64,000 nucleotides of DNA from Nematostella vectensis. Lineage: Eukaryota > Cnidaria > Anthozoa > Actiniaria > Edwardsiidae. Position numbers and translations under genes: made by a program. The notes under the pieces are model-generated. The model made no database searches. It worked only from the letters and a program-made list of their open reading frames with translations, and was not told the origin of the DNA. This document shows, piece by piece, positions 1-14,500 of this stretch. The stretch spans positions 7,571,519 to 7,635,518 of the forward strand of contig NC_064036.1 in assembly GCF_932526225.1 (NCBI RefSeq). Reading direction: 5' to 3'. Position 1 is the stretch's first letter; each line of letters starts with the position of its first letter.

Positions 1-176
1 TAGATATTCTAAAATAGCAAATGAAGCTGTGCTTAGCCTACTGTACACGCCGGTCATGAAATGTTTTCGTGAGTGGGTCATGATTATGGGTATTATAGAC
101 ACGCAGTGTGTACATGTGCCTGCGTAGTAGGTGTTACTGGTGGTACCTTCACGGTCATGCCTTCTGTTTTCTACAG

Positions 177-2574
177 TATGATTTGGTTTCCGAGGTCATT
201 CAGTGTATGGACAGAGTAAGTAAATAAACTTCTAAAGCCGGTGACAAGTAACTAAACAGTAAGTAATTAAAATGTGATATAAATGAAATAAACTTTTGTT
301 CAATAAGGACGATAATAATTTTGATGATGATTTGATTAAATGATTGATTATGATTGAAGAATGATACTGATTCAAATGATCGACTGATATTTAACCACAA
401 GCATGCTCGAGGGTCAAGCGTACTTTATGTGACCTTTGGGAGCGCCCGCAAAGTACGCTGGATCCCCGAGCATGAGCCACGAGATGATTATAATTATCAT
501 GATGATTCAAATGATTCTCTAATAACTCAAATCAAAAGAGGATTAAAATTATTCGTGATTATTTTCAATGATTTGTTGTTGATAACATACATAAAAGAAA
601 CAAATTGCATCCACGTTGCCACCAAGGATATTTGCACCTGAGCGGTTTCAAACTGAAACTGTTGCCGCCAACAGCAGGACACATTTTCAGGCCCGTGTCA
701 GAAAGTTTCGCGAGGTTGTTTGTATATCCATCTTCCATCCCCTGGCTATGGGCTTGAAAATACCACAATGACAGAGGTGCAGACTTGCTTTAGTGTGGCA
801 ATGTGTAGTTCCAGAAAATATCCATAACCCCCTTTGAGGGGATTGGAAATTCGGGGGGGGGTTCGGACGCCCAGGAATTTCCAGAGAGGAGGGGGGGGGG
901 GGGGTTAAATGCCCTTTTTCCTTAACAGTTACTGTATTGATCTTTTTCCAGGGGGTTGAAAATTTCAGAGGGGTGGGGGGTCATACCTCCGACCCCCTAA
1001 ATAAGGGGGTGTATGAATATTTTCTGGAACTACACAATCTAATAAATGTCTGATGCCAAAATCATGTCCAGGTGACGCGACAACCTCAAAAAGATTGATT
1101 TTTTTATTCTTCAAATGACAAGCATAAAGTATAAGTTGCCTCAATAAAAGTAACCTTTTAATTATACTAAAGAGAATCTCTCTGCTTATTGACCTCTCAT
1201 GATACCTAGCAGTATGAAAATAACCGGTTGCCTGCGGTTAGAAAGGGCACCATCAACGGAGTCGAGTTTAACAGCATTATTCCATACTAGGATGAGATGG
1301 TTGGGGAAATGTTTACAGAAAACGACGCTCATTCCGCACCGCGAAAGCGAGCTGCTTCCAGAGCTGGCAAACAAGGCGGGAAAGGCGGAAAGATGTTTAA
1401 GAGTGTCGGCTCTCAGGTAATTTGATAGATAGCTTGGAAGAACGCATTTTAAAAACGTGTTTTCTCTACGTTTTATTCTATCCACCTCCATGAGGATATT
1501 GATTGCTTCCTGTAAATACTCCGGTTTTTTATTTCCTGTTCAATAAATCACGCCGCCACCCGCGAAACACGAGTCGCACAAAGCATTAGTTTCCCTGGCT
1601 TTTTCAACCAAGTGGCTGATAAGCATTCAATTTGATATCGTTACTAAATTATTAGACTTCAATCGTGGATATTATTTTGTTTCAGTTTATTTTTTGTCGA
1701 AGATGCCGTTGTATTTTAAAATGTAAACAATAAAAAAGTACTAGCCCTCTTCAATCTAGATACATTTGTTCTCGTAATATTTCGAGTGTATCGTTCTTTG
1801 CATTTTTAGTTCAGCGTGTCCTTGAGCAAACTGATGGAGACGTTGAACAGCACTACGCCGCATTACGTGCGCTGCATCAAACCCAACGATACCAAGGCGC
1901 CGTTCGAGTTCCACCCAAAGCGCTCCATTCAGCAGCTCCGAGCCTGTGGCGTGCTGGAGACGATCCGCATCAGCGCGGCGGGCTACCCCTCCCGCTGGAC
2001 GTACCGGGAGTTCTTCGCACGCTACATTATGCTGCTGCCTTCCAAGAAGATCAACCGCAAGAAACCGCGCGAGACAATCAAGCTCATCTTGGAGACTTTT
2101 ATCAAGGTGAGCAACGGGGATTAGCCTCGTCTCCAGGTGTCTCTAGGCTGCGCGGCCAGCTTTTTAAGTGACGTCACCGTTTGATTTCCCGCCATTTTGA
2201 ATACGAATTGTAGAGCTGACTGAGAAAAACCTGTTGACGAGGCTGTATATGATAGAGCGTTTCCGTGTCATCGTTCCGTCTGTGATTAATTTGTAACATC
2301 AAGAATAGTTGGAACAATAAACAAAGCTTGCTATGGCGTAAATACGCATTAGCACATTAGTTGTAGAAATCTATAGATATTTAGCGTTTACAGTATATAC
2401 ACGAATCACGTCTCTCTTGATGCCATTTTTTTTTTTTTTTTGTATTTAAATTCTTCAAGTCGTTAAGATTCGGTGGGTTTGATTAGAGTGTAATGTTTTC
2501 CTCCTTTTTTGTGAGTGTAGGATGAAGACATGTTTCAGATGGGAAAGACGAAAATTTTCTTCAGAGCAGGCCAG
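177..2574 (+). CDS. MYO5: Myosin V exons: C-terminal part of the motor domain
   Basis: Four exons (177-215, 1291-1416, 1810-2106, 2521-2574; 172 residues). The 13-residue exon at 177 ([13 protein letters not shown]) aligns without gaps to the stretch just before loop 2 of myosin V. The exon at 1291 is the basic, variable actin-binding loop 2, with Lys/Arg/Gly-rich residues. The exon at 1810 holds the strongly conserved segment with [24 protein letters not shown] and the converter region. The exon at 2521 ends in [11 protein letters not shown], the end of the converter before the lever arm. Upstream sequence 1-176 shows only the end of an intron. Confidence 0.93.
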
Positions 2575-5500
2575 GTAAGCTATCCATCGATTGGTAGGGG
2601 AGGGGGGGTGGGCAAGAGTCGAAGGCATATGGTTTTAAGCCCCATATTGTGATTCATTTCCGCCCACGAAGCACATTTTGGGATCGAACTCATGGGATTT
2701 TTTGGTTCGTGGGAATGGTTCATGGGAGAGCCCTCACAGGAAATAAGAAACCCGAAAAAACTACTCCAGTCCACACCAGGAATCAAACCGGCAAACATCT
2801 GCATTAATGTAGACACAACCGAGTAGGAGGATGATGCAGTGATTTCTTCTCGAGAAATTCTCCTTGCTAGCGCTGCCTTTTAGCTGTGGAAACAAAAGTA
2901 TGTCTACTATTATGTTAGTAATAGTCTCGATAGTTAGAATAGTAATAGTGGTTTTACTGCATCCGCGACACATACATCTTTACTCTAATCTCGCGTGTAG
3001 GTCGCGTACCTTGAGAAGCTGCGCGGCGACAAACTGCGTCGAAGCTGTGTCATGATTCAAAAGAACTACCGCTGCTACAGAGAACACAAACTCTACCTGC
3101 GAATGAGGAAGGCCGCGATTCTCATACAGGCCTGGGTTCGAGGCGACCAGGCCAGAAAGTGAGTGAACCCCATAAAACCCTCAAACCTTTGAAGTCTTGT
3201 GTATTGTGTTATGTTTGACCGCGCGCTTTATTTCCACTGAGAAATCTTGCTTTCAATAGCTTGGCTCGAAGCTTGCGCCGGAACAAGTCAGCCACCACGA
3301 TCCAGCGGTATTACCGTGGCTTCCACCTCAGACAGGCGTATCTGCGCAAGCACGCTGCTATCCTTACGATCCAGTCCTACGCGCGAGGCATGTCCGCGCG
3401 GAGACAGAGGCAAGTGTTGTTGTACAATGCTAAAGCGGGAGTTATACAGCGCTGCTGGCGCGGCTACAAAGGCCGTCAAAAGTACAGGAATTACTTCAAG
3501 AAGATCATATTCCTTCAGAGCTGTGTACGGCGCATGCGCGCGCGGAAAGAACTCAAGAAACTCAAGGTAAGACCCTACGTTTTTGGGTAGCCTGTGGTTA
3601 CGTAAGGATGTTCTTTTACGCACACTTGAAGCCGCATTGTCACCAGTTTACTTCCGGTTGATAACGTAACAATCTCCGCTGATTTTTAACAGAAAGCGCG
3701 AAAAATATTTCAAAATCGTGAAAGCAGTGTTTCTATTGGAAGTTTCTTTGAGGATGTGATTGATAATTTAAAGCGGATGGCCTGTTTAACAGAACGGATT
3801 CTAATAGATTCTATTGTCTTTTAATGGTTGAGGGTTCAGTCGGACCTCCGGAAGTAGACTGGTAACAATGCGGCTTTAAGTATGAAACTCAGAGTAAGGT
3901 ATACCACATATGCGAATAGCTAGGTATTCTAAGTTCTGCTTGTTATGGTGCGCGTTCTAGAGTGAAATCCTAGTTAAAACCCTGTATCAGCGGTTACCCT
4001 GTGGTAAACTACTTCAAGAAAGACGGTCGAACAAAATAAACACAAAGCATTTTAGCTGGCTCCTCGAAGGCATACCCTGGTATTAGCTCAATAATCTATA
4101 GAATATATGATTATTTAGAAAACTTATTTATTCCTGGTACTTCTTTTGCAAATGGAGGTCCTATTGAAGCAATGTGTTGTCGAACCCCTGATGGACATGG
4201 GGAAATAAATGAACACAGGGTTAAAGTGATAGGTCCAGTCATTAGATGTCCTCCAAGCCTGTGCAGACCACATAGTTTTTCTACAGCTCGTCTGAACTTT
4301 GATGAGTTTTTTTTTTTTTTTTTTTCCAGATTGAGGCTCGCTCCGTGGAGCACTTCAAGGCGCTTAACAAGGGAATGGAGAACAAGATCATCGAGCTGCA
4401 ACAACGGCTGGACCAGGAGGTAAGACCTGCTATACAGGTAGCAGAACGGACAGCCGTGCTACGGTCAGACGTTCTACAACAGACGTGCTCAAACAGGCAT
4501 GCTAGACAGGAAGCAGAACGGACAGACGTGCTACGGACAGACGTGCTAGGCAGGTAGCATAACGAACAGACGTGCTAGACAGGAAGCATAACGGACAGAC
4601 GTGCTAGACAGGAAGCATAACGGACAGACGTGCTAGACAGGTAGCATAACGGACGGACGTGCTAGACAGGTAGCACAACGGACAGACGTGCTAGACAGGT
4701 AGCATAACGGACGGACGTGCTAGACAGGTAGCATAACGAACAGACGTGCTAGACAGGAAGCATAACGGACAGACGTGCTAGACAGATGACTTAACGGACA
4801 GACGTGCTAGACAGATGACTTAACGGACAGACGTGCTAGACAGATGACTTAACGGACAGACGTGCTAGACAGGTAGCACAACGGACAGACGTGCTAGACA
4901 GGTAGCACAACGGACAGACGTGCTAGACAGGTAGCATAACGAACAGACGTGCTAGACAGGTAGCATAACTGACAGACGTGCTAGACAGGTAGCATAACGG
5001 ACAGACGTGCTAGACAGGTAGCACAACGGACAGACGTGCTAGATAGGTAGCACAACGGACAGACGTGCTAGATAGGTAGCATAACGGACAGACGCGCTAG
5101 ACAGGAAGCATAACGGACAGACGTGCTAGACAGGTAGCACAACGGACAGACGTGCTAGACAGGTAGCATAACGAACAGACGTGCTAGACAGGTAGCATAA
5201 CGGACAGACGTGCTAGACATGTAGCACAACGGACAGACGTGCTAGACAGGTAGCACAACGGACAGACGTGCTAGACAGATGACTTAACGGACAGACGTGC
5301 TAGACAGATGACTTAACGGACAGACGTGCTAGACAGGTAGCACAACGGACAGACGTGCTAGACAGGTAGCACAACGGACAGACGTGCTAGACAGGTAGCA
5401 TAACGGACAGACGTGCTAGACAGGTAGCATAACGGACAGACGTGCTAGACAGGTAGCACAACGGACAGACGTGCTAGACAGGTAGCACAACGGACAGACG

Positions 5501-8500
5501 TGCTAGACAGATGACTTAACGGACAGACGTGCTAGACAGATGACTTAACGGACAGACGTGCTAGACAGGTAGCACAACGGACAGACGTGCTAGACAGGTA
5601 GCATAACGGACAGACGTGCTAGACAGGTAGCACAACGGACAGACGTGCTAGACAGGTAGCACAACGGACAGACGTGCTAGACAGATGACTTAACGGACAG
5701 ACGTGCTAGACAGATGACTTAACGGACAGACGTGCTAGACAGGTAGCACAACGGACAGACGTACTAGACAGGTAGCACAACGGACAGACGTGCTAGACAG
5801 GTAGCATAACGGACAGACGTGCTAGACAGGTAGCATAACGGACAGACGTGCTAGACAGGTAGCACAACGGACAGACGTGCTAGACAGGTAGCACAACGGA
5901 CCGACGTGCTAGACCAGTAGGCAGACAGATGGACAGCCAGCCAAACAGGCAGACAGAGAACAGTAAGCAGGCGGGATGTCCATTACCACTCGGAATATAT
6001 ACAAATAGTGGGTAACGTTATCGAATGGTAGCATGGGCGACGGAAATATCAAATCTTCCGATGGGGCGAGAAACGTCTGAATTTGCGAGTAAGCATTTTG
6101 TGATAACTGTGTTCTCGCCGTGTATATACACTTCGCCTTCTATTTTGCTTGTCACAACGCCAATTTGCATCCGGCATTTCCTAAAAAAGTTTTCTTTTTT
6201 TCGCCTCATATAAGGTTCAATTGTTTGGATTGTTGGGTTTCCTCTGGTGCGTCACTCTAAACAAAGAAGAGCAAATAAGCTAATCATTATCGGCATTTAA
6301 AATATGCCATTTCTGTATATCATAAGTAGGCCTAACAGATTACCACTTCACTTTTCTCGTTTGAGGGCATGTTGACAAGGTGCTATTTATAGTATATTTT
6401 TACTTCATATTAAGATAGCCAAAGGGTTTTGATTCTAGAAGCACGGGATGCTTGGAATTGTGTTTTGAATGCTGTATGGAGTGATTCTTTTGTGTAAGAT
6501 AACCAACAAACCACTTAATACGGCAAACTGTCAGAAATTAACGGTTCGATACTGATTGATGACTGCCTTGTGTTTATTTACAAATGACTGAATCTGCCGA
6601 AATGATAGACAGATGGGCAAATTGAGTTCCTTGGTGCCACATCACCAGTCGCGTAACCAAAACAAAACTACATCAATAAAAGAAGGACACAACTACCTTT
6701 GTCAAAATCCTGTCTCCATGACATAGAAAACTGTGAAATTTACATTCCATTCCAATTGAAAAAGCTATGGAAATTGCGTCCTTTTCCTATTACAAGCTTA
6801 CAGACAAACAGAAAAAAATCAACATACATAGGGTTATTTTTGGTGAACTCGGTGGACAAATGAATGAAACGCTTTTTTCCGGGCCCGTGAATTAGAATCA
6901 TATGCATTTATGCGTGCAATTATTACGAAACTCAGTTTTATTTCCACGTTCAGTTGGAAAACCTAAGTGCGCTTACTCGAAATAAATAGAATAAACGGAG
7001 AAAGTTCCCTCTTAGGGACTCAATGATTGTAAATGTTTTACAATGAGCAATTTACTTCGTGTAGGTTTGATAGTTGGGTTTCCTAAAGCGATAAATAAAT
7101 TGGTGAGAAGAATTTGTGTAGAGCCAGTCTTTCACTGACATAGAGTTTTGAACTCAAATTAACGATTATAAAGCGTTCGCAATACGTTATTTTGCGGGTT
7201 TCGCCGTCGTAGGAATGTTAGTAGGGATAGTATTAGGTATGGCTGTAGCGTTTGTCATCGGTGGTGGCTGAGTTGTCGGTGGCGATGTTGGGCAAGGAAC
7301 TTCGCATTTTGCTTCTTCACTATGCGGACCTTCGCAGCCCTTCCCGTCGTAGGCCGGTACTGGATTGTCACATTTGCGCGTACGGATCTTCTTCCCCTCT
7401 CCACAACTAGCCTTCAACTCGCAAGCGCTAAACTCTGTCCACTGTGAAAACCCGCCATTCACCGGGCAAGGCTTGCTATTACAAGACATGGTATCCGTAT
7501 GAGGGCCGTCGCATCGCTTTCCGCCATACGCCGGCGCGGGGTTAGTGCACTCTCGTTTCCGAGTCCTTGCGCCTCCGCCACAAGATTTGTCACAATCACC
7601 AAATAATCCCCACTCGGTGAAGCCACCGTCTTGCGGGCAAGGTTTCAGTTCACACTTCTCTGTGTTGACATTTCGTCCCGCGCAAGGCTTTCCCATAACA
7701 CCGGGAATCGGCTTGTCACAACGTCTAATTCGACCTCGTAAGCCTTGGCCGCACGACCGTGTACACGCGCTCCAGTTGGACCACTCTGAGTAGCCGCCCT
7801 CGACTGACAACTCTTTGTACACGTACGATAGTGCAACCAGAAAGCCGAACCCCACCAGAATTAACGGTAGAATATTTGCAAGATATCTGATGGCCGACAT
7901 TGAATTTGCGCTTGTGGTACTTTGAAAACAAGCTGGTTACCAGGAGTTCCAACTCAAAATTACAATTAGCCTCTTGCTTGATGACACCTCGTCAGAGTGC
8001 CCTACACTTGATGTGATCTATTTGATGTGTTTTGCTAAGTTTTGGGCAACTTCGGGATGGTTTTGTTCGGAGTTTTTACTTGCCAGGTGGTTCCCACTGA
8101 TGCATCACGGGACCGTGCGGACGATGAATAAATTAACCACGCTTTCTGCGTGTTAGGAACTTGTTTGTTTCCCGTGTTTATAAGCAACACGAAATATTCT
8201 GAACCATTTGCTTTTTTTTATAATCCAAGATTTAATGCTTTTCTACAAAAAAAAAAAACATTTAGGGCATGTACATGTTTATAGAGTTTTTATGAAAAAA
8301 TCTTAATCCCCAAGGTCGTTTATGGAAATTTTTCTACTGTGTACCATTTCAAATGGCGTTGAATTTGTTGAATTGTCGGCATTATAATAGTGGATGCAAT
8401 GAAGCATAAAAAGTTTCATGAATTATTTAATTTCTGCTTCTTAATTTAAAAGATCTCTTAGCGTTTTGCGTGTTTTGGTGTTTTGTTTTAATTGTGCTGT

Positions 8501-11500
8501 TCGATTTTGTAGTCTCAACAATTTCCAATGAATTTTTGGAACAATTTTCTAAAAAATAATAATAACCGTTCATAACATAAACTCTCAACATTCGCACACC
8601 AGCACAACACAATAGTTTGAGATGAGTCAGGGCATCCAAGTAGCTAATTCCATAAAAGTAGAGTTATTAAGTATATTTGGTCCCCTCCCCATACCAACAC
8701 ACGCATTCACATAAACCGCTTGGAACCGAATAATCACCGGAAAAAATTTTTAGTTCAAAAATGATTTTATTTTTTATCACGTTCAATCACAATTGTCGCA
8801 AAAATAAATATCCACTTTGCCAACACTACATGGCTTCTTCTTCCCTTTCTATTTGTACGACTTCTACCATTGCTATTTGAACCGCTTCTTCCCTTACTAT
8901 TTGTACGACTTGTACCCATGCTATTTGTACCGCTTCTTCCCTTACTATTTGTACGGCCTCTTCCCTTGCTATTTGTACGCAAGCGATCGAAATCCACAGA
9001 CGGCAACTAGAGATATTTTTATTATTTGATAGCGCTAGATTTAGCTTAATCCCCCCCCGGTCAGTCAATTTGATTGGGTAGACAGTATAATGTCTTTATA
9101 GCTTAGCTATAAACCTCTGAATTTCCTGTTTCTGGGAATCCAGTTTCTGATTTAACATTCGATATGTAGCCATGAGCTCGCCTCTCCTCGAGTGGCCATC
9201 TGTTTCATTAAGGTAGTGTTTTTGTTCTAGGTGGCGGTGCTTGAGTTTGAGGTGGCGGTGCTTGTTTTTGAGGTGGCGGTGCTTCGGTTTATGGTTTGCT
9301 TGTAGGAGGCTTGTCGGCGGCTTTTAAGGGCACCGTATTTGACATTTCATACTCTCCGAATCCGGGCCCTCACACCCCTTGCCCCCTGGATTATTACACA
9401 CCCGTGTTCGTGTCCTTTTACCTTCTCCACAGTTCCCGCTATTAGCAATACACACCCCGTAATTAGTCCATTTGCCATAGCCACCACCACTATCAGCTAG
9501 CACCGTGGCCGACGTCTCGGGGCTTGGGCAACGAATTCGGTTGCAACTCATGTTCTCTACGTGCGAGAACCCGTGCTCGCAGTCTTTCCCTCCGTGGCGA
9601 GGCGTCGGGTTGATACAGTATCTCGATCTCGTCCTTACTCCTCCGCCACATGACTTGTCACACTTGCTATACTCGCTCCACTCGGTGTACCCGCCATTCA
9701 TCGGGCAATGCCTCTCCCCGCATTGCTCGATCTCATGGTCTTTACCCGCGCAGTGCTCGCCTAGTCTACCCGGTGCCGGGTTATTACATACTCTAGCACG
9801 TCCGCGCAAGCCCTGGCCGCAGCTTTCGCTGCACTGACTCCATCCTGACCACTGCGAGAAACCGCCAGCAATGGTAGCTTTCTCAAAGGCTATAAACGCG
9901 AGTCCAAGTAGAAGCGCGACTACCACCAGAGTACACGTTAAGTTGCTCTTTCGGATCGCCATAGGGATAGCCATAGGTCCTATCTTAAGAGCTGTATGAA
10001 GGGGTTTTCTAGCTGTATCTTGTAGGGCAGCAAAAGATCGCCTAAGCTAAACGAGATTTGAATACCTTTGCATTAGACGCATCGCTGCGCCTTCCAAGGC
10101 TGCCTTGACCTCATCGGGCGAATTCGTGATGCGGGAAGATTTCCAGTATTAATAGCATCACGAAATATCATCACCAAACTCGACCCAGGACTGTTGCCAC
10201 GTTACTAAAACACTCTGCCGTCTCTTCCTTTATAACCGCAGTCAGTCCTGTCAAAAAAGGGCCGGCACTGCGTCTTTTTATTCTCATATAACCATTGTCG
10301 GTGGATTTTTCTGCATGCTACATTATTATTATGGGGGCCCTTGTTTTTAATGCAAGTTTATTGGCGCGTGATGTGATTAGGCTCGTCCTTGTACTCGTAT
10401 TCAGTGACTTATCTTGGACTTATTCGTGGTACTCATTGTTTTAATAACTTTCTTTAATTAATATATTTCCACTGTTGCACGCACGAATTATTTTCCTAAA
10501 TTTCTGACATTCGATTTGTAATCATGATCTTGCTTTTTCGGTGTAGTCATCTGAAAGTTGATGTGGGGTTGTTTTGTGGTAGTTACGTTGTTTGAGGTGT
10601 TTATTGCGTTGTTTGAGGTGACGGTTACGTTGTTTGAGGTGACGGTTGCGTTGTTTGAGGTGACGGTTGTGTTGTATTGGTTGACGGTTGTGTCGTAGGT
10701 GGCGGTGGTTGCGTCTCCGGGCACAATATGTGACAGTCCATACTCTCGGAGTTAGGCCCTGTACAATCCTTGCCACCATGCTTCGGTACTGGGTTGTCAC
10801 ACACCCGTGTTCGAGACCTTTTACCGGCTCCACAGTTCCCGCTATTAGCCACACACAACCCGAAATTAGTCCATCTACTATAGCCGCCATCAACTGGGCA
10901 CGGGTTAGGATTGCAACTCGTTGTCTCCTTCTGCGTGAACCCGTGTTCACATTCTTTCCCTCCGTGTTGTGCCGGCGGATTTTGACAGTCTCTCGATCTC
11001 GTCCTTACTCCTCCGCCACATGACTTGTCGCACTCGCTGTACTCGCTCCACTCGGTGTACCCGCCATCCACCGGGCAATGCCTTAAAAAGCATTTCTCGA
11101 CTTCTCTCGGGTTACCCGCGCAGTGCTTGCCTAGTCTACCCGGTACCGGGTTATTACATACCCTAGTACGTCCGCGCTCGCCCTGGCCGCAGCTTTCGCT
11201 GCACTGACTCCATCCTGACCACTGCGAGAAACCGCCAGCAATGGTAGCTTTCTCAAAGGCTATAAACACGAGTCCAAGTAGAAGCGCGACTACCACCAGG
11301 GTACACGTTAAGTTGCTCTTTCGGATCGCCATAGGGATGTTAAGGCCACACTTGTACGAGGGTTACGTATAGTACTGTCTACAGTAGTACGGAGGGCAAG
11401 AAGGGCCTCACAAATAAGTGAAGTCTTTTCTCTTCAACATTGAAAATGCTTCTGAAATTACTAAGCCTTGCGTTAGATGGGACATAGCACAACGCTCTGT

Positions 11501-14500
11501 CTGTATTGACCCAGGGGGCTGATTTATGGATACCTAAGAACACTAAAAAACGCTAGTCAGTAGTGCCAGAGCACTCGTGCCACGTCAACAAATCGCTCTC
11601 CGCTTCACTGCACAGGGATTCGATCAGAGAAGGCCTGCGCCTCACGTGATATCTTATGCTCACTGCCTGCGCCTTCTTTAATGTCTTGTGTCAACTGTCT
11701 TACGTCCTTGTTAAGTTGATTGTTTGCAAAGTTTGATTATCATGAGCACTCTTGTTGGTTTGATTATGGCTGAGTCACGCAAGCAAAAGACTATATGAAT
11801 TTTAATGTTTGCTTTACACACTTAACGGTCAAGTGACTGGAATTGAATCAAGCGTTCACTTTGAATGATGAATATATTATTTGAAGAATTATCTATATGT
11901 TAAGTATTATATCTTTCAAAGTCTTATATAGTCCTATCTGGCGTTATAACGTGCTTGCATTAGCTCTCTTTGATTTGTCACAAATTTGATATCTAGGCTG
12001 ACAGCAGCATAGAATGGGTAGCATCGAGCTATTTGGGACGCCTAAAGTCTAAAACCATTTCATTTAGAATCAAAATCAACAAGGTATATAGCTATTTCAA
12101 TAAACGTTGTCAAAGAGCGCTCTGCCGCACGCGCTCATACCGCGAGGTGGTGAGGTTAATATATGTTGTAACAGGTTTTCAGTAAATATGCCGCAGTCTT
12201 ATAGTGAAGACCTTCGCTTGCGAGTCACTTGCTTACAGTTTCTTGCATTATCTATTGAAGACACTGCGGCATTTCTTTCTATGTGCCGCGTACAATTGTA
12301 AAAGGTATCTGCAAAGATAGGGACAAAAATAGGGACGACAACCGCAACGCGAAAAGACGACGGCAGAAAACAATAGAGAATTCAAAGAGCCAGACGTGAA
12401 ATATACTCTGAAATGGATTCTGTCTGATACATTTCAGCCGTTTTTCTTCAAACGACAACGTGACATGGTGTAGCGAGGACGGGAACGTGTGCTATCCTTG
12501 TTCGCTATGCTTGAAATATGGTTCTAGGTTTTACTATAGTTTGTTGGGGGAATACATAAACGAGCGAATTTTATCTAAACTAGTTTAAAATTGAGCGCAA
12601 AGTATGAAAGCTTTTTGGGTTCTCCCTGCAGTCGGTCGCCGTTGCTATTTCGTTCAGGCACTTTGCCAACAGGTTTTTTTAGTGTAACTACGAAGACTCC
12701 GTTTGACACCTCTTACGGGATAGTTGCCAAACCTGCTGCGCAGATGTATATTTAGAAAATGTACTGGCATTCTGATAGCGTTCAACGAAGTTCGTGTCGG
12801 CGGTGAAAGATGGCAGAGCTTGAAACAACATATATCACCCATACTACCTCGCGGTATGGGCGGATGTCAGATGTCGTCGGGTGTAGCTTTTCTATGCATG
12901 TTAATCAGTGTTTTTAGGTGTCTGAGCAAGCTGATATCAGAAAATTTCGTTCAGCCACTCATTTGTTATTGCTTACAATTAAAAATACAACGCTTTGTTT
13001 GCAAGCAAACTTCGAGGTTAACATCAGCGATGGATGTCTGAAACTTTATTAATGATATTTGGGTTGAAGGTTTCTCAGTTACTCGCTTGAATTAGCCGAT
13101 GGAAACGCATTCTGTGAATCGCTCGGTATTGTGCGGGAGCGTAACATGGCGGCGTGATTGGCCTTCTTTAAGACAATAAGCCAGGGATAGTACATGGCTT
13201 GCTTTAAACAAACTTGTTCCCAAAAAATGGTTAGATGCCACGAAGTAGGTGGCATAGCCTTAACCACGTGTTGTAGGTTGAAAGTCCGAAGACTTTTCTC
13301 GTCCTTATCGAGGGAGATGCTAACCTTCTCTCGGCTCATACAACACGCCCCTACTGGTACTGAAACTTATATGTAACCTGAGCTTCCTTCGAGTACAATC
13401 AATGTGGGATGCAACAGTTTACGGAAAATGTGTTTGTGGTCAGGTCAAGGTCAAAATAAACAAGAGATGAATGTGTATTTTTCAGAGTCATTTTGGTTGT
13501 GAGGGATTCTATCGTTTTTCTTCCAAAGAAATACCTTGCACACTGCGCATGCGCAATAACGAAATAGTCTCGTAAGATAAGTATATCAAAGAATGTGTAA
13601 ATTCGTTTCTTTGATTGTTTGGGGCATTTGTGACAAATGTTTCCAGTGAAGCGTTTGTTTTAATTGGTAGGAAGAGTCATGTTATTTGAAGAACGCTGAC
13701 TGGCCGGGCTTACGTGTGAGTCTTGAGTGACGTATTTTCATCAACAAAAAGTCGTTTAATTATCAACTTATTCTTGTATCATGATTTTCTGGCCGATTGA
13801 ATAAAATTAACTCAATGAAATACAGTGTGTTAGTGACCAAAATTTTGTAATTTGAAGTAAATGGCGTTGAATATAGAGAAGTAGTTTAATAGAAGTACGC
13901 TATATATAGTCTTCATAGAAGTATCATTGTAGAGAATGGCCACTTAATAAAAGTACTATTGTGTAGAATCGTTGCTTTAGAGGTACCATTGTGTAGAATG
14001 GTCGTTTAATAGAGGTACCAGTGTGTGGAATGGCCGCTTAACAGAGGTACCAGTGTGTAGAATGGCCGCTTAATAAATGTACTATTGTGTAGGATGGTCG
14101 CTTAATAGAGGTACCAGTGTGTAGAATGGACACTTAAAAGAGGTACCAGTGTGAAGAATGGCCGCTTAATAGAGGTACCAGTGTGTAGAATGGCCACTTA
14201 ATAGAGGTACCAGTGTGTGAATGGCCGCTTAATAGAGGTACCAGTGTGTAGAATGGCCGCTTAATAGAGGTACCAGTGTGTAGAATGGCCGCTTAATAGA
14301 GGTTCCAGTGTGTAGAATGGCCGTTTAATAGAGGTACCAGTGTGTAGAATGGCCGCTTAATAGAGGTGCCAGTGTGTAGAATGGCCGATTAATAGAGGTA
14401 CCAGTGTGTAGAATGGCCGCTTAATAGAGGTGCCAGTGTGTAGAATGGCCACTTAATAGAGGTACCAGTGTGTAGAATGACCGCATAATAGAGGTACCAG

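Larger units (their letters stand above)
11340..13900. other. Myosin intron sequence between TSR gene C and the 32-bp array
   Basis: Apart from the possible transposase remnant at 12189 and the dispersed repeat at 13078, I see no gene here. Short open frames (for example 12724-13041 and 13194-13376) have no coding character. Confidence 0.5.

Noticed and set aside
4427-5925. Could the 29-bp array be a CRISPR array?
   Set aside because: Units are contiguous with no spacers, and the DNA is from an animal; it is a minisatellite.
8767-9068. Repetitive open frames on both strands between TSR genes
   Set aside because: Come from a 24-bp repeat with no start context or flanking coding sequence.
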